From Candidatus Bathyarchaeota archaeon (GTDB lineage: Archaea > Thermoproteota > Bathyarchaeia > Bathyarchaeales > Bathycorpusculaceae), in the NCBI GenBank assembly GCA_023488905.1, contig JAMDCQ010000007.1, forward strand, positions 1-50,848: DNA of 50,848 bases, in the 5' to 3' direction. The notes under the pieces are model-generated. The model was not told where the DNA came from, did no database searches, and saw nothing but the letters and a program-made list of their open reading frames with translations. Positions 7,311-14,619 of this stretch are shown one piece after another. How positions within the stretch are numbered: position 1 is the stretch's first letter; each line of letters opens with the position of its first letter. The position numbers and the translations under genes are program-made.

Positions 7311-8276
7311 TTAGACGGACAGCATTTCGGCGACTTGAAGCAGACGCAAATCCAGCGGCTTACTACCTCTGGCCGATTTCTCCATATCCAAACTGCTGAT
7401 TACGCCGTTTTGCAACCCCACAACCAAGTTACCCTTACCCTCACAGATCAAATTCACCGCTTTCTCAGCAAACAAACTCGCAAGCAAACGGCTCCGCGCG
7501 GTTGGGCTGCCGCCACGCTGTGAATAACCTACAATCGAGAGCCTGACTTCGGAGGAGGTTTGTTTCTGCATTTCCTGCGTTAATTTGCTTGAATCACCAA
7601 AGCCCTCTGCAGCGACGATTATGCCTGCCCGTTTGCCTTTCTTGGAGCTTGCCTCCATGATTTTAATTACATCGCAGGTGTCCAGGGGTTTTTCGGGGAT
7701 GAGGATGACTTCTGCGCCGACGCATATGCCCACTTCCAGCGCGAGGAAACCGCGTTTGCGTCCCATGACTTCGACGATGAAGATGCGTTCGTGGCTGATG
7801 GCTGTATCTCGGATTTTGTCGATAGCGCCCACGGCGGTGTTGACTGCAGTGTCGAATCCGATGGTTTCATCCGTGCCATACACGTCGTTGTCTATGGTTG
7901 CGGGGATCCCAATCATCGGAACACCGCTACGTTTGCTGAGCTCCAAGGCGCCTCTAAATGAGCCGTCGCCGCCGATTACGACCAGCGCGTCCACGTTGTT
8001 TTGGCGCAACGTCTCAGCTGCCACTTCTATGCTTTGGGGTTGCTCAAACGCGGGGCAACGCAGCGTATGGAGTATGGTTCCGCCTGTTTGGATAATGCCG
8101 CCCACGTTTCGCGGGGTTAGTTTGCGGTAACAATTACTCAGCAGTCCATCCCAGCCCCGCTCGAACCCGAGCATTTGAACATCGCGGCAGGCTGCTACGC
8201 GGGTGACTGCGCGGATGGCTGCGTTCATGCCTGGTGCGTCTCCGCCTGAAGTGACTATGCCGATAGTTTTGACCAT
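7311..8276 (-). CDS. pfkA: 6-phosphofructokinase, ATP-type (PFK-A family)
   Basis: Phosphorylates fructose 6-phosphate to fructose 1,6-bisphosphate, the committed glycolytic step. At 321 residues it has the length of the bacterial enzyme. GIVTSGGDAPGMNAA binds ATP. GGDGS at 102-106 has Gly at the position where pyrophosphate-dependent enzymes have Asp. TIDND at 127-131 supplies the catalytic Asp, and VEVMGR contacts the sugar phosphate. Residue 126 is Ala where ATP enzymes usually have Gly and PPi enzymes Lys, so ATP use is likely but not certain. Many archaea use ADP-dependent enzymes instead, so a PFK-A suggests ancient transfer. The glucan phosphorylase at 38.3 kb would feed the same pathway. 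Confidence 0.93.
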   Translation of the reverse strand: MVKTIGIVTSGGDAPGMNAAIRAVTRVAACRDVQMLGFERGWDGLLSNCYRKLTPRNVGGIIQTGGTILHTLRCPAFEQPQSIEVAAETLRQNNVDALVVIGGDGSFRGALELSKRSGVPMIGIPATIDNDVYGTDETIGFDTAVNTAVGAIDKIRDTAISHERIFIVEVMGRKRGFLALEVGICVGAEVILIPEKPLDTCDVIKIMEASSKKGKRAGIIVAAEGFGDSSKLTQEMQKQTSSEVRLSIVGYSQRGGSPTARSRLLASLFAEKAVNLICEGKGNLVVGLQNGVISSLDMEKSARGSKPLDLRLLQVAEMLSV

Positions 8277-8398
8277 AAATGTGTGCCTCTGATGCTAATT
8301 CACTCTTGCTAGATAATTAAAACGTTTAGTATGATTTCTAAGGGGCGGAGATTCCAAAACACATAAATTCTCTTTGTTTGTCTTTATGGGTTCTGTAT

Positions 8399-8553
8399 CG
8401 GGAGGTAGCTCAGCCTGGCAGAGCTCTCGAGCCCCTTGGCAATCGCCATTGGACGGAGAAGCTGTAGAGGTCTACCCATGGTGGGCTTCATTCTAGCCTG
8501 TCTAGGCCACAGATACCGAGCTGTCGCAGGTTCAAATCCTGCTCTCCCGACCA
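8399..8553 (+). tRNA. tRNA-Tyr (anticodon GTA) with two introns
   Basis: Exons are 8399-8429, 8461-8467 and 8515-8553. Intron 1 (31 nt, 8430-8460) lies between tRNA positions 30 and 31; intron 2 (47 nt, 8468-8514) is at the canonical 37/38 site, with a one-base ambiguity. After removal the anticodon arm is CTCGG-CTGTAGA-CCGAG, perfectly paired. The acceptor CGGGAGG/TCTCCCG has the C1-G72 pair typical of archaeal tRNA-Tyr. The T stem is GCAGG/CCTGC, discriminator A, and CCA is encoded. The unspliced sequence gives no valid anticodon stem, so both introns are required. The gene is divergent from the phosphofructokinase gene. Confidence 0.93.
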
Positions 8554-8583
8554 AATTTGCTTATCAACAAAATTTTTTCTATA

Positions 8584-8621
8584 GTTGTTGTTGTGGAAAA
8601 TCCCCTATACACAACAACAAC
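8584..8621. repeat. Perfect 12-bp inverted repeat (GTTGTTGTTGTG hairpin)
   Basis: Arms at 8584-8595 and 8610-8621 are perfectly complementary with a 14-base loop, 30 bp after tRNA-Tyr. The same CTATA-GTTGTTGTTG…CAACAACAAC design recurs at 40095-40138. It could be a tRNA transcript terminator or processing structure, or a small dispersed element. Confidence 0.65.
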
Positions 8622-8784
8622 CAGCAGAATACGCTAAACATTGCTTTTTTGCGTTAGCGTCAGGTTTAGATTGCATGCTGCTTGTGCAATCCACCACAAG
8701 CTCTCCTCGCCCTGATTAGACCACCTAACTAAAAAAGAGAATACTAAAACAAACAATTCTACCATCCAACAACTGAATGGGGAA

Positions 8785-8892
8785 CGCCCATACCGAGACA
8801 GAAGCAGAAAACCAGTCTGAGCCCAAAAAGCAAAGCCACCCCGTTGTCGTCGTGTGGTGTGACGTAAACCGCCAACCCACATAAAGAGAGAA
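8785..8892 (-). repeat. Dispersed repeat family A, copy 1
   Basis: Read on the minus strand it carries the family core CTCTTTATGTGGGT…GGTTTACG-CACACCACACGAC, then a GGCTTTG-TTTTTGGG block and a TCTCGGTATGGGCG block matching copies at 31118 and 50396. The 3' hairpin part is not evident. It fills the gap between tRNA-Tyr and the flippase-like gene. A 111-codon open frame here (8634-8969, minus) is repeat sequence rather than a credible gene. Confidence 0.65.
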
Positions 8893-8970
8893 AAACCGGA
8901 AGAGCAAAACCGCCTTTTTTGAAAGCTTATCCACAATCCATTTAACCCCCAAAGCGAATTTCCTAACAAT

Positions 8971-10056
8971 ATGTCTGACTCAGAAATGCCAAAACCCGCA
9001 AGGCCTCAAAGTTCAGCGAAGCGTATCCTAAAGATCGCTGTTCAAGTTGTTGTGATGGTGGCGATTTTTGCGGCTCTGTTTTGGTATATTGGAGTTGACT
9101 CGCTCTACACTGCGCTTCTTAACATTAAAGTTGAGTACTTGGCGCTTGCTTTTCTGATGTACTTTGGGATCAACATATTTTTCACTATACGATTACGTCG
9201 GGTTCTTGCAAAGGGCGGCGTGAAAACAACTTTTGGCAAAACGTTGCTCGCCCAATTTGCAGGGATGCTAACCAGCGACGTTACCCCGGGACGCTCAGGA
9301 TACATCCTGACCCCAGTTTACCTCAAAGACCAAAACGTTCCCTCATCTAAGGCGCTCTCAAGCATCTTGGGAATCCAAACAGTGGAATTCCTAGTGAAAG
9401 TCTTAGGCGGTATTGGGGCTGCAATATTTCTCCTCCAAACTGTTCCAGCAAGCAACTGGCCCTCTGCAACAATCTTGGGCGTTAATGTGACCTTTTTCGT
9501 AATAGGTTTAGGTATCGCTCTGATGTTGACCGGTGCATTGCTGCTAGCAGCTGTTTCATGGTCTAAGCGGGCAATTTCAATCTTCGACCGCATAGCGAAC
9601 TCCCGTTATCTAAAAAGATTCACAGGAGGCATCATGGGTAAACTTGAGGACTACAAAGACAGCGGCCAAAAAACCCGCTCCGCTATCCCAGAAATCTTCC
9701 TTTTGACCATGGTGTGCTGGGTCCTCAAAGGGTTTGAATGGTACTTTCTCGGTTTAGCGTTGGGAATAACACAAATTCCCTTCATCGGTTACTTCCTGAT
9801 TCATCCCTTAGTTACTGCATTAGCGTTTGTTCCAATCACTCCCGCGGGTGCAGGTGTCCAAGAATTCGGCATAGTTGGCATATTTGCGCTTCTTGGTGTA
9901 GCTGATGGTCCTGCAGGCGCATTCGCTATAGTCGCTCGCGGTATGCTAATAATCGAGGACTTAATCGGTGTGCCGCAGGTTGTAAAGTCCACAAGCTTAA
10001 TCTTTTCACGCAAAAAACCGCAAGCGACCCCTCCAATGCCCTCAACCACGGCTTAA
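8971..10056 (+). CDS. Flippase-like / lysylphosphatidylglycerol synthase-like membrane protein
   Basis: 361 residues, polytopic, with about seven or eight hydrophobic segments after a short polar N-terminus. The pattern AQFAGMLTSDVTPGRSGYILTPVYL followed by a VEFLVKVLGG segment, and late in the protein HPLVTALAFVPITPAGAGVQEFGIVGIFALLGV, is diagnostic of the flippase-like family (TIGR00374, also called UPF0104). Members are thought to move lipid-linked substrates or to form the membrane part of lipid-modifying enzymes; the catalytic MprF domain is absent. The C-terminus is a cytoplasmic Pro/Thr-rich tail. It stands alone. Confidence 0.85.
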   Translation: MSDSEMPKPARPQSSAKRILKIAVQVVVMVAIFAALFWYIGVDSLYTALLNIKVEYLALAFLMYFGINIFFTIRLRRVLAKGGVKTTFGKTLLAQFAGMLTSDVTPGRSGYILTPVYLKDQNVPSSKALSSILGIQTVEFLVKVLGGIGAAIFLLQTVPASNWPSATILGVNVTFFVIGLGIALMLTGALLLAAVSWSKRAISIFDRIANSRYLKRFTGGIMGKLEDYKDSGQKTRSAIPEIFLLTMVCWVLKGFEWYFLGLALGITQIPFIGYFLIHPLVTALAFVPITPAGAGVQEFGIVGIFALLGVADGPAGAFAIVARGMLIIEDLIGVPQVVKSTSLIFSRKKPQATPPMPSTTA

Positions 10057-10329
10057 TCCGCCACTCAGCGATGGAATAGGGGTTCTTTGGCTACTTTGGG
10101 GAATCCGGGTTTAGGCCTATTTGGTTTGGGGGTTGTGGCGGTTGTTTGGCTGGGGGGGGTTCCGGTTTTTTGAGAGCTATTTGGTTTGCGTCGGGTGAGG
10201 TTTTGTTGATGGTTGATGTTGATTTTGGGTGTTGATTTGTAGTTTTAACTAGAAATACTTATTATGTAGCAAGACGTAATACGTAATACTTACGCCTTGC
10301 GCGTATGGATTGAACGAAGGAATCGACAG
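10057..10329. promoter_or_regulatory. G/T-rich spacer and operator-like repeats before the pilin genes
   Basis: The first 170 bp are strikingly G/T-rich on the plus strand, with five or more G runs of 3-8 bases and few C. From 10252 an AT-rich TATA-like stretch (10253-10266) precedes a tandem ACGTAAT-ACGTAAT (10274-10287), closed by TTACG at 10290-10294. This forms a CGTAA/TTACG inverted repeat just downstream of the presumed TATA box and before the ATG at 10330. Such a position would suit a repressor site; the binding protein is unknown. Confidence 0.45.
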
Positions 10330-10605
10330 ATGAAAAAAAGCCAAACCACACTGGAGTCTAAACCTAAAGCTAGGGCTAAGCCCAAAACCAACTCAGCCGA
10401 ACCCTACTTCTACATAGGTTTAGTGCTTAAGGGAACCGAAAAAGAGTACGTTAATCTTTTAAAGTACATCAATAACCGAAACGGCTCCCAAATAATCTAT
10501 CAATGTAAATCCCTAACATATCTACGAGTATCCCGAGAGGACACGCCCAAAATCAGGGAAGTCATAGCTTACCCTGACGAGTTAGCCTCTCAAGAGGCGA
10601 CGTAG
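10330..10605 (+). CDS. Conserved-looking small protein paired with pilin-like gene
   Basis: About 91 residues from the ATG at 10330, which has GAAGGA about ten bases upstream; a GTG/ATG reading further 5' from 10297 is less likely because it would cover the operator-like repeats. The N-terminus is Lys/Pro-rich and disordered-looking. The rest (PYFYIGLVLKGTEKEYVNLLKYINNR…IIYQCKSLTYLRVSRED) looks like a compact alpha/beta domain. Not recognised. It ends one base before the ATG of the pilin-like gene, so the two are surely co-transcribed and may act together. Confidence 0.65.
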   Translation: MKKSQTTLESKPKARAKPKTNSAEPYFYIGLVLKGTEKEYVNLLKYINNRNGSQIIYQCKSLTYLRVSREDTPKIREVIAYPDELASQEAT

Positions 10606-10606
10606 C

Positions 10607-11080
10607 ATGGGCCACTACACGCAGAGACGCTTGCTTTGGAACAAAAAAGCGCTGGGCGCCCCAGTCGGCAACCTCATTATCCTCATGGCAGCCGTCGTGC
10701 TCTCAACCACCGTCGTGCTCTTCGCAGTGAACCTGACTTCAAACCAGATTCAGAAAGAAAGCCTCTTCATAGCAGGCACCTCACTGGATACGGAAAAAGC
10801 GCAAATCACCATCGTCAACACCGGCCCAACCTCAATCCGCGTAAACCAAATAACCATCAAAGGAGACCGATTCTCCAACTACACCAGCAGCCCAGAAATC
10901 GGCACAGGCCTGGGTAAAGGCAACTCCACAACCCTAACCGTCACCTTAACGCCTGGCTTAATCACAGTCAACGACGTCGGCCGCCCAATCGCATTAGTCA
11001 TCACCACCACACAGGGTGCATACTTCACCGAAACGCTGGTCCAAGCCACAGCCGCGGTAACTCCGACATCGCCACCATAA
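10607..11080 (+). CDS. Archaeal type IV pilin-like protein
   Basis: 157 residues with a class III signal: a basic N-terminus (RRLLWNKKALG) followed directly by a hydrophobic helix (NLIILMAAVVLSTTVVLFAV), the form cleaved by prepilin peptidase in archaeal pilins and archaellins. The mature part is Thr/Ser/Asn-rich beta (TAQITIV-type strands, NTGPTSIRVNQITIKGD), as in archaeal pilin C-domains. No assembly ATPase or platform protein is next to it, so the secretion machinery must be encoded elsewhere. It could be an adhesive pilus or a surface pseudopilin. Confidence 0.75.
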   Translation: MGHYTQRRLLWNKKALGAPVGNLIILMAAVVLSTTVVLFAVNLTSNQIQKESLFIAGTSLDTEKAQITIVNTGPTSIRVNQITIKGDRFSNYTSSPEIGTGLGKGNSTTLTVTLTPGLITVNDVGRPIALVITTTQGAYFTETLVQATAAVTPTSPP

Positions 11081-11181
11081 AAATAAACGCGCGAAAAGCT
11101 CCTTTTTCCTTTCTTTCTTGGAATATTTTTCGTCTGGGACAGACCGCAGCATTTTGGTGCGTGTTGTCTGTCTTTAGCCCG

Positions 11182-11352
11182 AGCTCTTTATGCGGGTGTA
11201 GCGGCTTACGGCACACCACACGACAACTTGAGAAACGCGTTGAAATCCGCCACTGCATCGCTTCTCTTCGACCGTTTCGATGTAGCATACCCGTTTTCTT
11301 TCACAAGCTATACATGCTTCCATGTTGAAAACAACAGGATGTGGCTGTAGTG
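11182..11352 (+). repeat. Dispersed repeat family A, copy 2
   Basis: Begins with GAGCTCTTTATGCGGGTGTAG and the core TTACGGCACACCACACGAC. The middle is diverged, and it ends with the conserved hairpin ACATG-CTTC-CATGT (11312-11325) and AACAACAGGATGTGGCTGT. It lies between the pilin-like gene and a minus-strand small gene. The rest of 11081-11476 holds a pyrimidine-rich tract at about 11098-11125 that may end the pilin transcript, and nothing else recognisable. Confidence 0.65.
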
Positions 11353-11476
11353 ATATATTGGGCGCGCTTTTAGCCCACGAAGCACAGCACAACTACTGGA
11401 TTCATGTATAGCCTATTCGGATTTCTCTTTACCGACAAGCCAGCATACTGCAACTCCAAAACACAGGGGCTGGTGC

Positions 11477-11686
11477 TCAGGGTCTTACGCATTCCGCTTT
11501 GGGCCTATACGGGCGCTTTGTAGTTCTTTTGCGGTGGTGGTAGCTGCATTCGTTGACGCGGGTTAGCATCCAACTTGTTTCTTGGTAGATACAGCCGCAG
11601 GGTAACTTGACTTCTTTTGAGGTTTCTGTGGTTTGAGTGTTCTTTTTGCTGTCTTCCAATATGATGCCCAATTCTTCATAGTTCAA
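11477..11686 (-). CDS. Small putative zinc-binding protein
   Basis: 69 residues. The central part LPCGCIYQETSWMLTRVNECSYHH places a CxC pair and a C-x-x-HH cluster about 20 residues apart, a plausible zinc site. The C-terminus is basic (HRKRTTKRPYRPK), suggesting nucleic-acid binding. An AT-rich TTTAAAAAGTTTAAT stretch just upstream (minus strand, about 11693-11708) looks like a promoter. Not recognised as a named family. Confidence 0.55.
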   Translation of the reverse strand: MNYEELGIILEDSKKNTQTTETSKEVKLPCGCIYQETSWMLTRVNECSYHHRKRTTKRPYRPKAECVRP

Positions 11687-11742
11687 GATGTGTATTAAAC
11701 TTTTTAAAAAAATAGCTGAAGAAAAGAAGAGGGGTTTGTTTT

Positions 11743-12540
11743 TTATATGTTGGCTGCTACTGAGGATATGTCTGCGATGTCTACTCGGTAGTTGTTGTTG
11801 AAGTCCATGCTCATGTCAAAGTTGCCCCAGCCTGGCATGCAACCGTAGCATTGACCGATGGCTTTGACGTCTGAGCGTACGACAGCGTTTGTTGAGGTGT
11901 CATCGCCCATCTTGAAGGGGTTAAACCACGAGCGAGTTATGGAGCGATATACCGAGCCAGTGAGTTGGTCTATGCCGTCGATTTCTAGTGTGAATTGGTT
12001 GCCTGTGATTGTTAATTCACCGTATGCTTGCATTGGTTCTATGTCTTGTTCTCTGTGAACGTGGGTTACTGTGCCGTTTTCGTCTGTGTTGACTGTTGTG
12101 GTGGAGGTTACTTTGGCATAGTTCCAGGTTCCATTCAGGAAGTAGTTACCATCAGAGGACACTACATCTGATACTGAGGCGTTGGGTAGTCTTGCAACGT
12201 GGAAGACGTAGGTGAAGTTCTCTTTTGCTCGGACGGCTTGGATTGCACGACTGGTGTTTTCTGTCCAGATGGCGCTGGCGGAAGTTGCCTCTTTTGAGCC
12301 TGAGGATTGGTGGGTGGCTGTTCGGCTGATTACTTGGAGTTGGCCGCGGACGTCGGTTTCGCCCCATTGTTCGATAGCGCCGTTTATGCGTATCCAGCTT
12401 GCTTGAGTTAATCGGTTGGATGTGTTTTCCATGAATGAGGGGTTTGCGGCGGCGACGTCTACTGCGAAGGCTATGCTGCTTGTTAATAGGAGCCCTACTA
12501 TGGCAAATATTATTGCGTTTTTGGTTTTCATTTTTGTCAC
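11743..12540 (-). CDS. Secreted protein with C-terminal dockerin-like repeat
   Basis: 265 residues. A signal peptide (NAIIFAIVGLLLTSSIAFAVDVAAA) is followed by a beta-rich extracellular domain with many N-x-S/T sites. The last 24 residues, DMSMDFNNNYRVDIADISSVAANI, form one EF-hand-like calcium loop with the D-x-N-x-N…VDIADIS-VA pattern of dockerin type I repeats; bacterial dockerins usually have two. The body (about residues 35-235) is unrecognised. A CYGC pair lies just before the dockerin-like part. It is divergent from the operon that encodes a cohesin-domain surface protein (13742-14398), a likely partner by family knowledge, though binding is not shown. Confidence 0.75.
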   Translation of the reverse strand: MTKMKTKNAIIFAIVGLLLTSSIAFAVDVAAANPSFMENTSNRLTQASWIRINGAIEQWGETDVRGQLQVISRTATHQSSGSKEATSASAIWTENTSRAIQAVRAKENFTYVFHVARLPNASVSDVVSSDGNYFLNGTWNYAKVTSTTTVNTDENGTVTHVHREQDIEPMQAYGELTITGNQFTLEIDGIDQLTGSVYRSITRSWFNPFKMGDDTSTNAVVRSDVKAIGQCYGCMPGWGNFDMSMDFNNNYRVDIADISSVAANI

Positions 12541-12566
12541 CTGTTTCTTGAAAAAGACCTATATCA

Positions 12567-12579
12567 GATATAAATAAAA
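12567..12579 (-). promoter_or_regulatory. TATA box of the dockerin-like gene
   Basis: On the minus strand TTTATTTATA-type sequence lies about 27 bp upstream of the ATG at 12540, so the transcript would have a very short leader. The remaining intergenic stretch to 12816 holds no credible gene. Confidence 0.55.
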
Positions 12580-12816
12580 GTGTTTCTAAGCCCCTTTTCA
12601 TGAAATAAGTGTTATAATTGTTCATTTTAGTTCTTAAGCGTTCATTCAAGTCTAAAAACAGTAAAAGCAGCCGTAAAACAGTTATTTAACGCTAACTTGT
12701 CTGATTACATGCTTGTTGGGTTTCAGCACAAAAACACCTGTAGAACTGCAATAGACGATGTGCGGTGATGAGAAAGACTTAAAGAATTACCCACGAATAT
12801 TGACGGTGGAAAAAGC

Positions 12817-13737
12817 ATGAGAAATCACCGCCAAGTAGCGTGCATAGTTACCTGTATCTTTCTGTTTGTGTTTCTATTCTTGCAAACGGTTCATTGCCAG
12901 AACTACTTTGAATACAGTATACAAATACGGGAAGACGGTTCAGCCCTTTGGACCATAAAACAGTTCTCAGGCAGCGACGCACCAGTGGAAACGTGGGAGG
13001 GTTTCCAAAGCAAAGTTTTTGACCTGGTCGAGTCAGCGCAAAACGTAACCCATCGATCCATGGAAATCGATGAAACTTCTCTTCAGATAGACAGCACCAT
13101 CTCTTTTGAATCTAAAATGACAGAATACTCCTTTGTCTGGACAGGGTTCTGTATAATACAGGGCAGTGACCTAACTTTTGGCGACGTATTCAAGGCTGAC
13201 AATTTTTTTGGGCAACTCTTTGGCGATGCAGCACTACAAGTAACTTTCCCAGAGGGCTACTCCGTTAAATCAGTTTACCCCCAACCTTTAGGTGACCAAG
13301 ACACCAGTCAAGCATTGAAATGGCCTAGAACGCACGACTTAGGCGGTGACGTTGAAGTAGTTCTAACCGCCTCAAATGATGACGCCTACTTTGAGGGCTT
13401 TCCGTTTGAGGGGGTCTTGATTACGGTTGTAGTCTTGGCAGTCGCCGCTGTCGCCACAGCAAGCTTCTACCTGCTTAAACGACGAAAAAACAACAGCAAA
13501 ACCGTAACTGCAACCCCCGAACAATCCTTTATTGAAACTGAAGACGAAAAGGTAATCAAACTGCTCAGATCCGCAGGGGGCACGATGCGTCAATCCGAAA
13601 TAACTGAACGATTAAGCTTTTCTAAAGCAAAAACAAGTCAGCTTCTATCCGCTTTGGAAACTAAGGGGACTCTGGCAAGGTATAAGAAGGGGCGAGATAA
13701 GATAGTGACTCTCAAGGACCCCGTCAAGGAGAGATAG
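12817..13737 (+). CDS. Membrane-bound one-component regulator: extracellular sensor, one TM, winged helix
   Basis: 306 residues. A signal-anchor helix (IVTCIFLFVFLFLQTVHC) is followed by an ectodomain of about 180 residues (YFEYSIQIREDGSALWTIKQF… to VEVVLTA) resembling DUF4897. A transmembrane helix (LITVVVLAVAAVATASFYLL) at about 202-221 leads to a basic stop-transfer, a linker and a C-terminal winged helix (EKVIKLLRSAGGTMRQSEITERLSFSKAKTSQLLSALETKGTLARYKKGRDKIVTL). The architecture implies that an extracellular signal controls DNA binding directly. Its stop is four bases before the cohesin-domain gene, so both are one operon, and the regulator may control this surface system. Confidence 0.8.
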   Translation: MRNHRQVACIVTCIFLFVFLFLQTVHCQNYFEYSIQIREDGSALWTIKQFSGSDAPVETWEGFQSKVFDLVESAQNVTHRSMEIDETSLQIDSTISFESKMTEYSFVWTGFCIIQGSDLTFGDVFKADNFFGQLFGDAALQVTFPEGYSVKSVYPQPLGDQDTSQALKWPRTHDLGGDVEVVLTASNDDAYFEGFPFEGVLITVVVLAVAAVATASFYLLKRRKNNSKTVTATPEQSFIETEDEKVIKLLRSAGGTMRQSEITERLSFSKAKTSQLLSALETKGTLARYKKGRDKIVTLKDPVKER

Positions 13738-13741
13738 ATAA

Positions 13742-14398
13742 ATGGCAAAATCCGCTAAACAGGTCTCAGTTATCGTTTTGATGACATTGTTCATCAGCAT
13801 AGTTTCAATCAGCGCATTGCAGGTTGCTTCCGCTCAAGGTGTAGCGGTAAAAGCCGAAGCTTCAGCGAGCCAACCAAAAGTAGGTGACACACTAACGGTT
13901 AACATAAAACTCGCTAACGCCCAAGACATCTATGGCCTCGATGTAACCCTTGACTGGAACCCCCAAGTTCTCACAGCCATCAGCGTAACTCCACAACTCG
14001 GTGTCGAATCTAACCCTCAAGGCGTCCTGCATGAATCCCAAACGTACCCAATCGATGTCGAAGATAACACCCAAACCGCTGGACAATACCATCTGCTGGC
14101 TACTTCAACAGGTGCATCCACGCCCTCGTTTAGTGGCAGCGGAACAATAGCCGTCATCCAATTCAATGTCACAAGCCTCGGGGACACAGGTTTAGCTTTA
14201 GACGCAGAACTCTCTCAACGTCCCTCAGGTGGACAGGTCAGCTTAGTGACACCCTCGACATCGGTGGACACAATAAACGTTGTTATTCCCGAATTTCCAG
14301 CAGTAGCCCTTGTGTTTGTGGCGCTCGCTGCGGTAAGCGTTATGTTAGCGGCTGCGAAGTTGAGAAAAAACGTCAGCCCGAACTTTACCCGCGTTTAG
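13742..14398 (+). CDS. Cohesin-domain surface protein with PEF-type sorting tail
   Basis: 218 residues. Signal peptide (VSVIVLMTLFISIVSISALQVASAQ), then a single cohesin-like jelly-roll domain at about 34-180. KVGDTLTVNIKLANAQDIYGLDVTLDWNPQVL and GSGTIAVIQFNVTSLGDTGLAL are the typical first and late strands of type I cohesins. The end is VIPEFPAVALVFVALAAVSVML plus basic residues, an archaeal PEF-type anchor signal. It would present one dockerin-binding module on the cell surface. It is co-transcribed with the membrane regulator and divergent from the dockerin-like gene. No glycoside hydrolase is adjacent, so this is not a cellulosome in the usual sense. Confidence 0.8.
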   Translation: MAKSAKQVSVIVLMTLFISIVSISALQVASAQGVAVKAEASASQPKVGDTLTVNIKLANAQDIYGLDVTLDWNPQVLTAISVTPQLGVESNPQGVLHESQTYPIDVEDNTQTAGQYHLLATSTGASTPSFSGSGTIAVIQFNVTSLGDTGLALDAELSQRPSGGQVSLVTPSTSVDTINVVIPEFPAVALVFVALAAVSVMLAAAKLRKNVSPNFTRV

Positions 14399-14606
14399 CG
14401 CTATTTATAGGGGTAGGGGTCCTCCTGAGAGCAACTGAACGCTTCTTGATGTTTTACGTAGCGGTAACTTTCTGCAGATAACTCCGCAGACTGAATCGTC
14501 GCCTTTTTGTTGATCTAGAGCGATTGTGGGTGTCACATAAGAGACGCACTCTAACAAATTACCAATTCAGCGGCTATCTTACTTCAAACTAACCTAGGGA
14601 CACTCA

Positions 14607-14614
14607 TTTAGGTG
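14607..14614 (+). promoter_or_regulatory. TTTAGGTG leader motif before cheA
   Basis: This 8-base motif, containing a GGTGA Shine-Dalgarno site, occurs five bases before the cheA ATG and recurs before cheW (17240) and the receptor gene (18898). The 220-bp gap upstream holds no gene. I do not see a clear TATA box here. Confidence 0.5.
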
Positions 14615-14619
14615 AAATC

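Noticed and set aside
8634-8969. 111-codon minus-strand open frame
   Set aside because: It coincides with a family A repeat. Corresponding frames in other copies are broken or differ in length, so it is not supported as a gene.
10079-10170. G-quadruplex
   Set aside because: Several G runs exist, but most loops between them exceed 10 bases, so a stable quadruplex is doubtful.
12709-12790. C/D box small RNA (GGTGATGAGA resembles a C box)
   Set aside because: No D box (CTGA) at suitable distance and no terminal stem.
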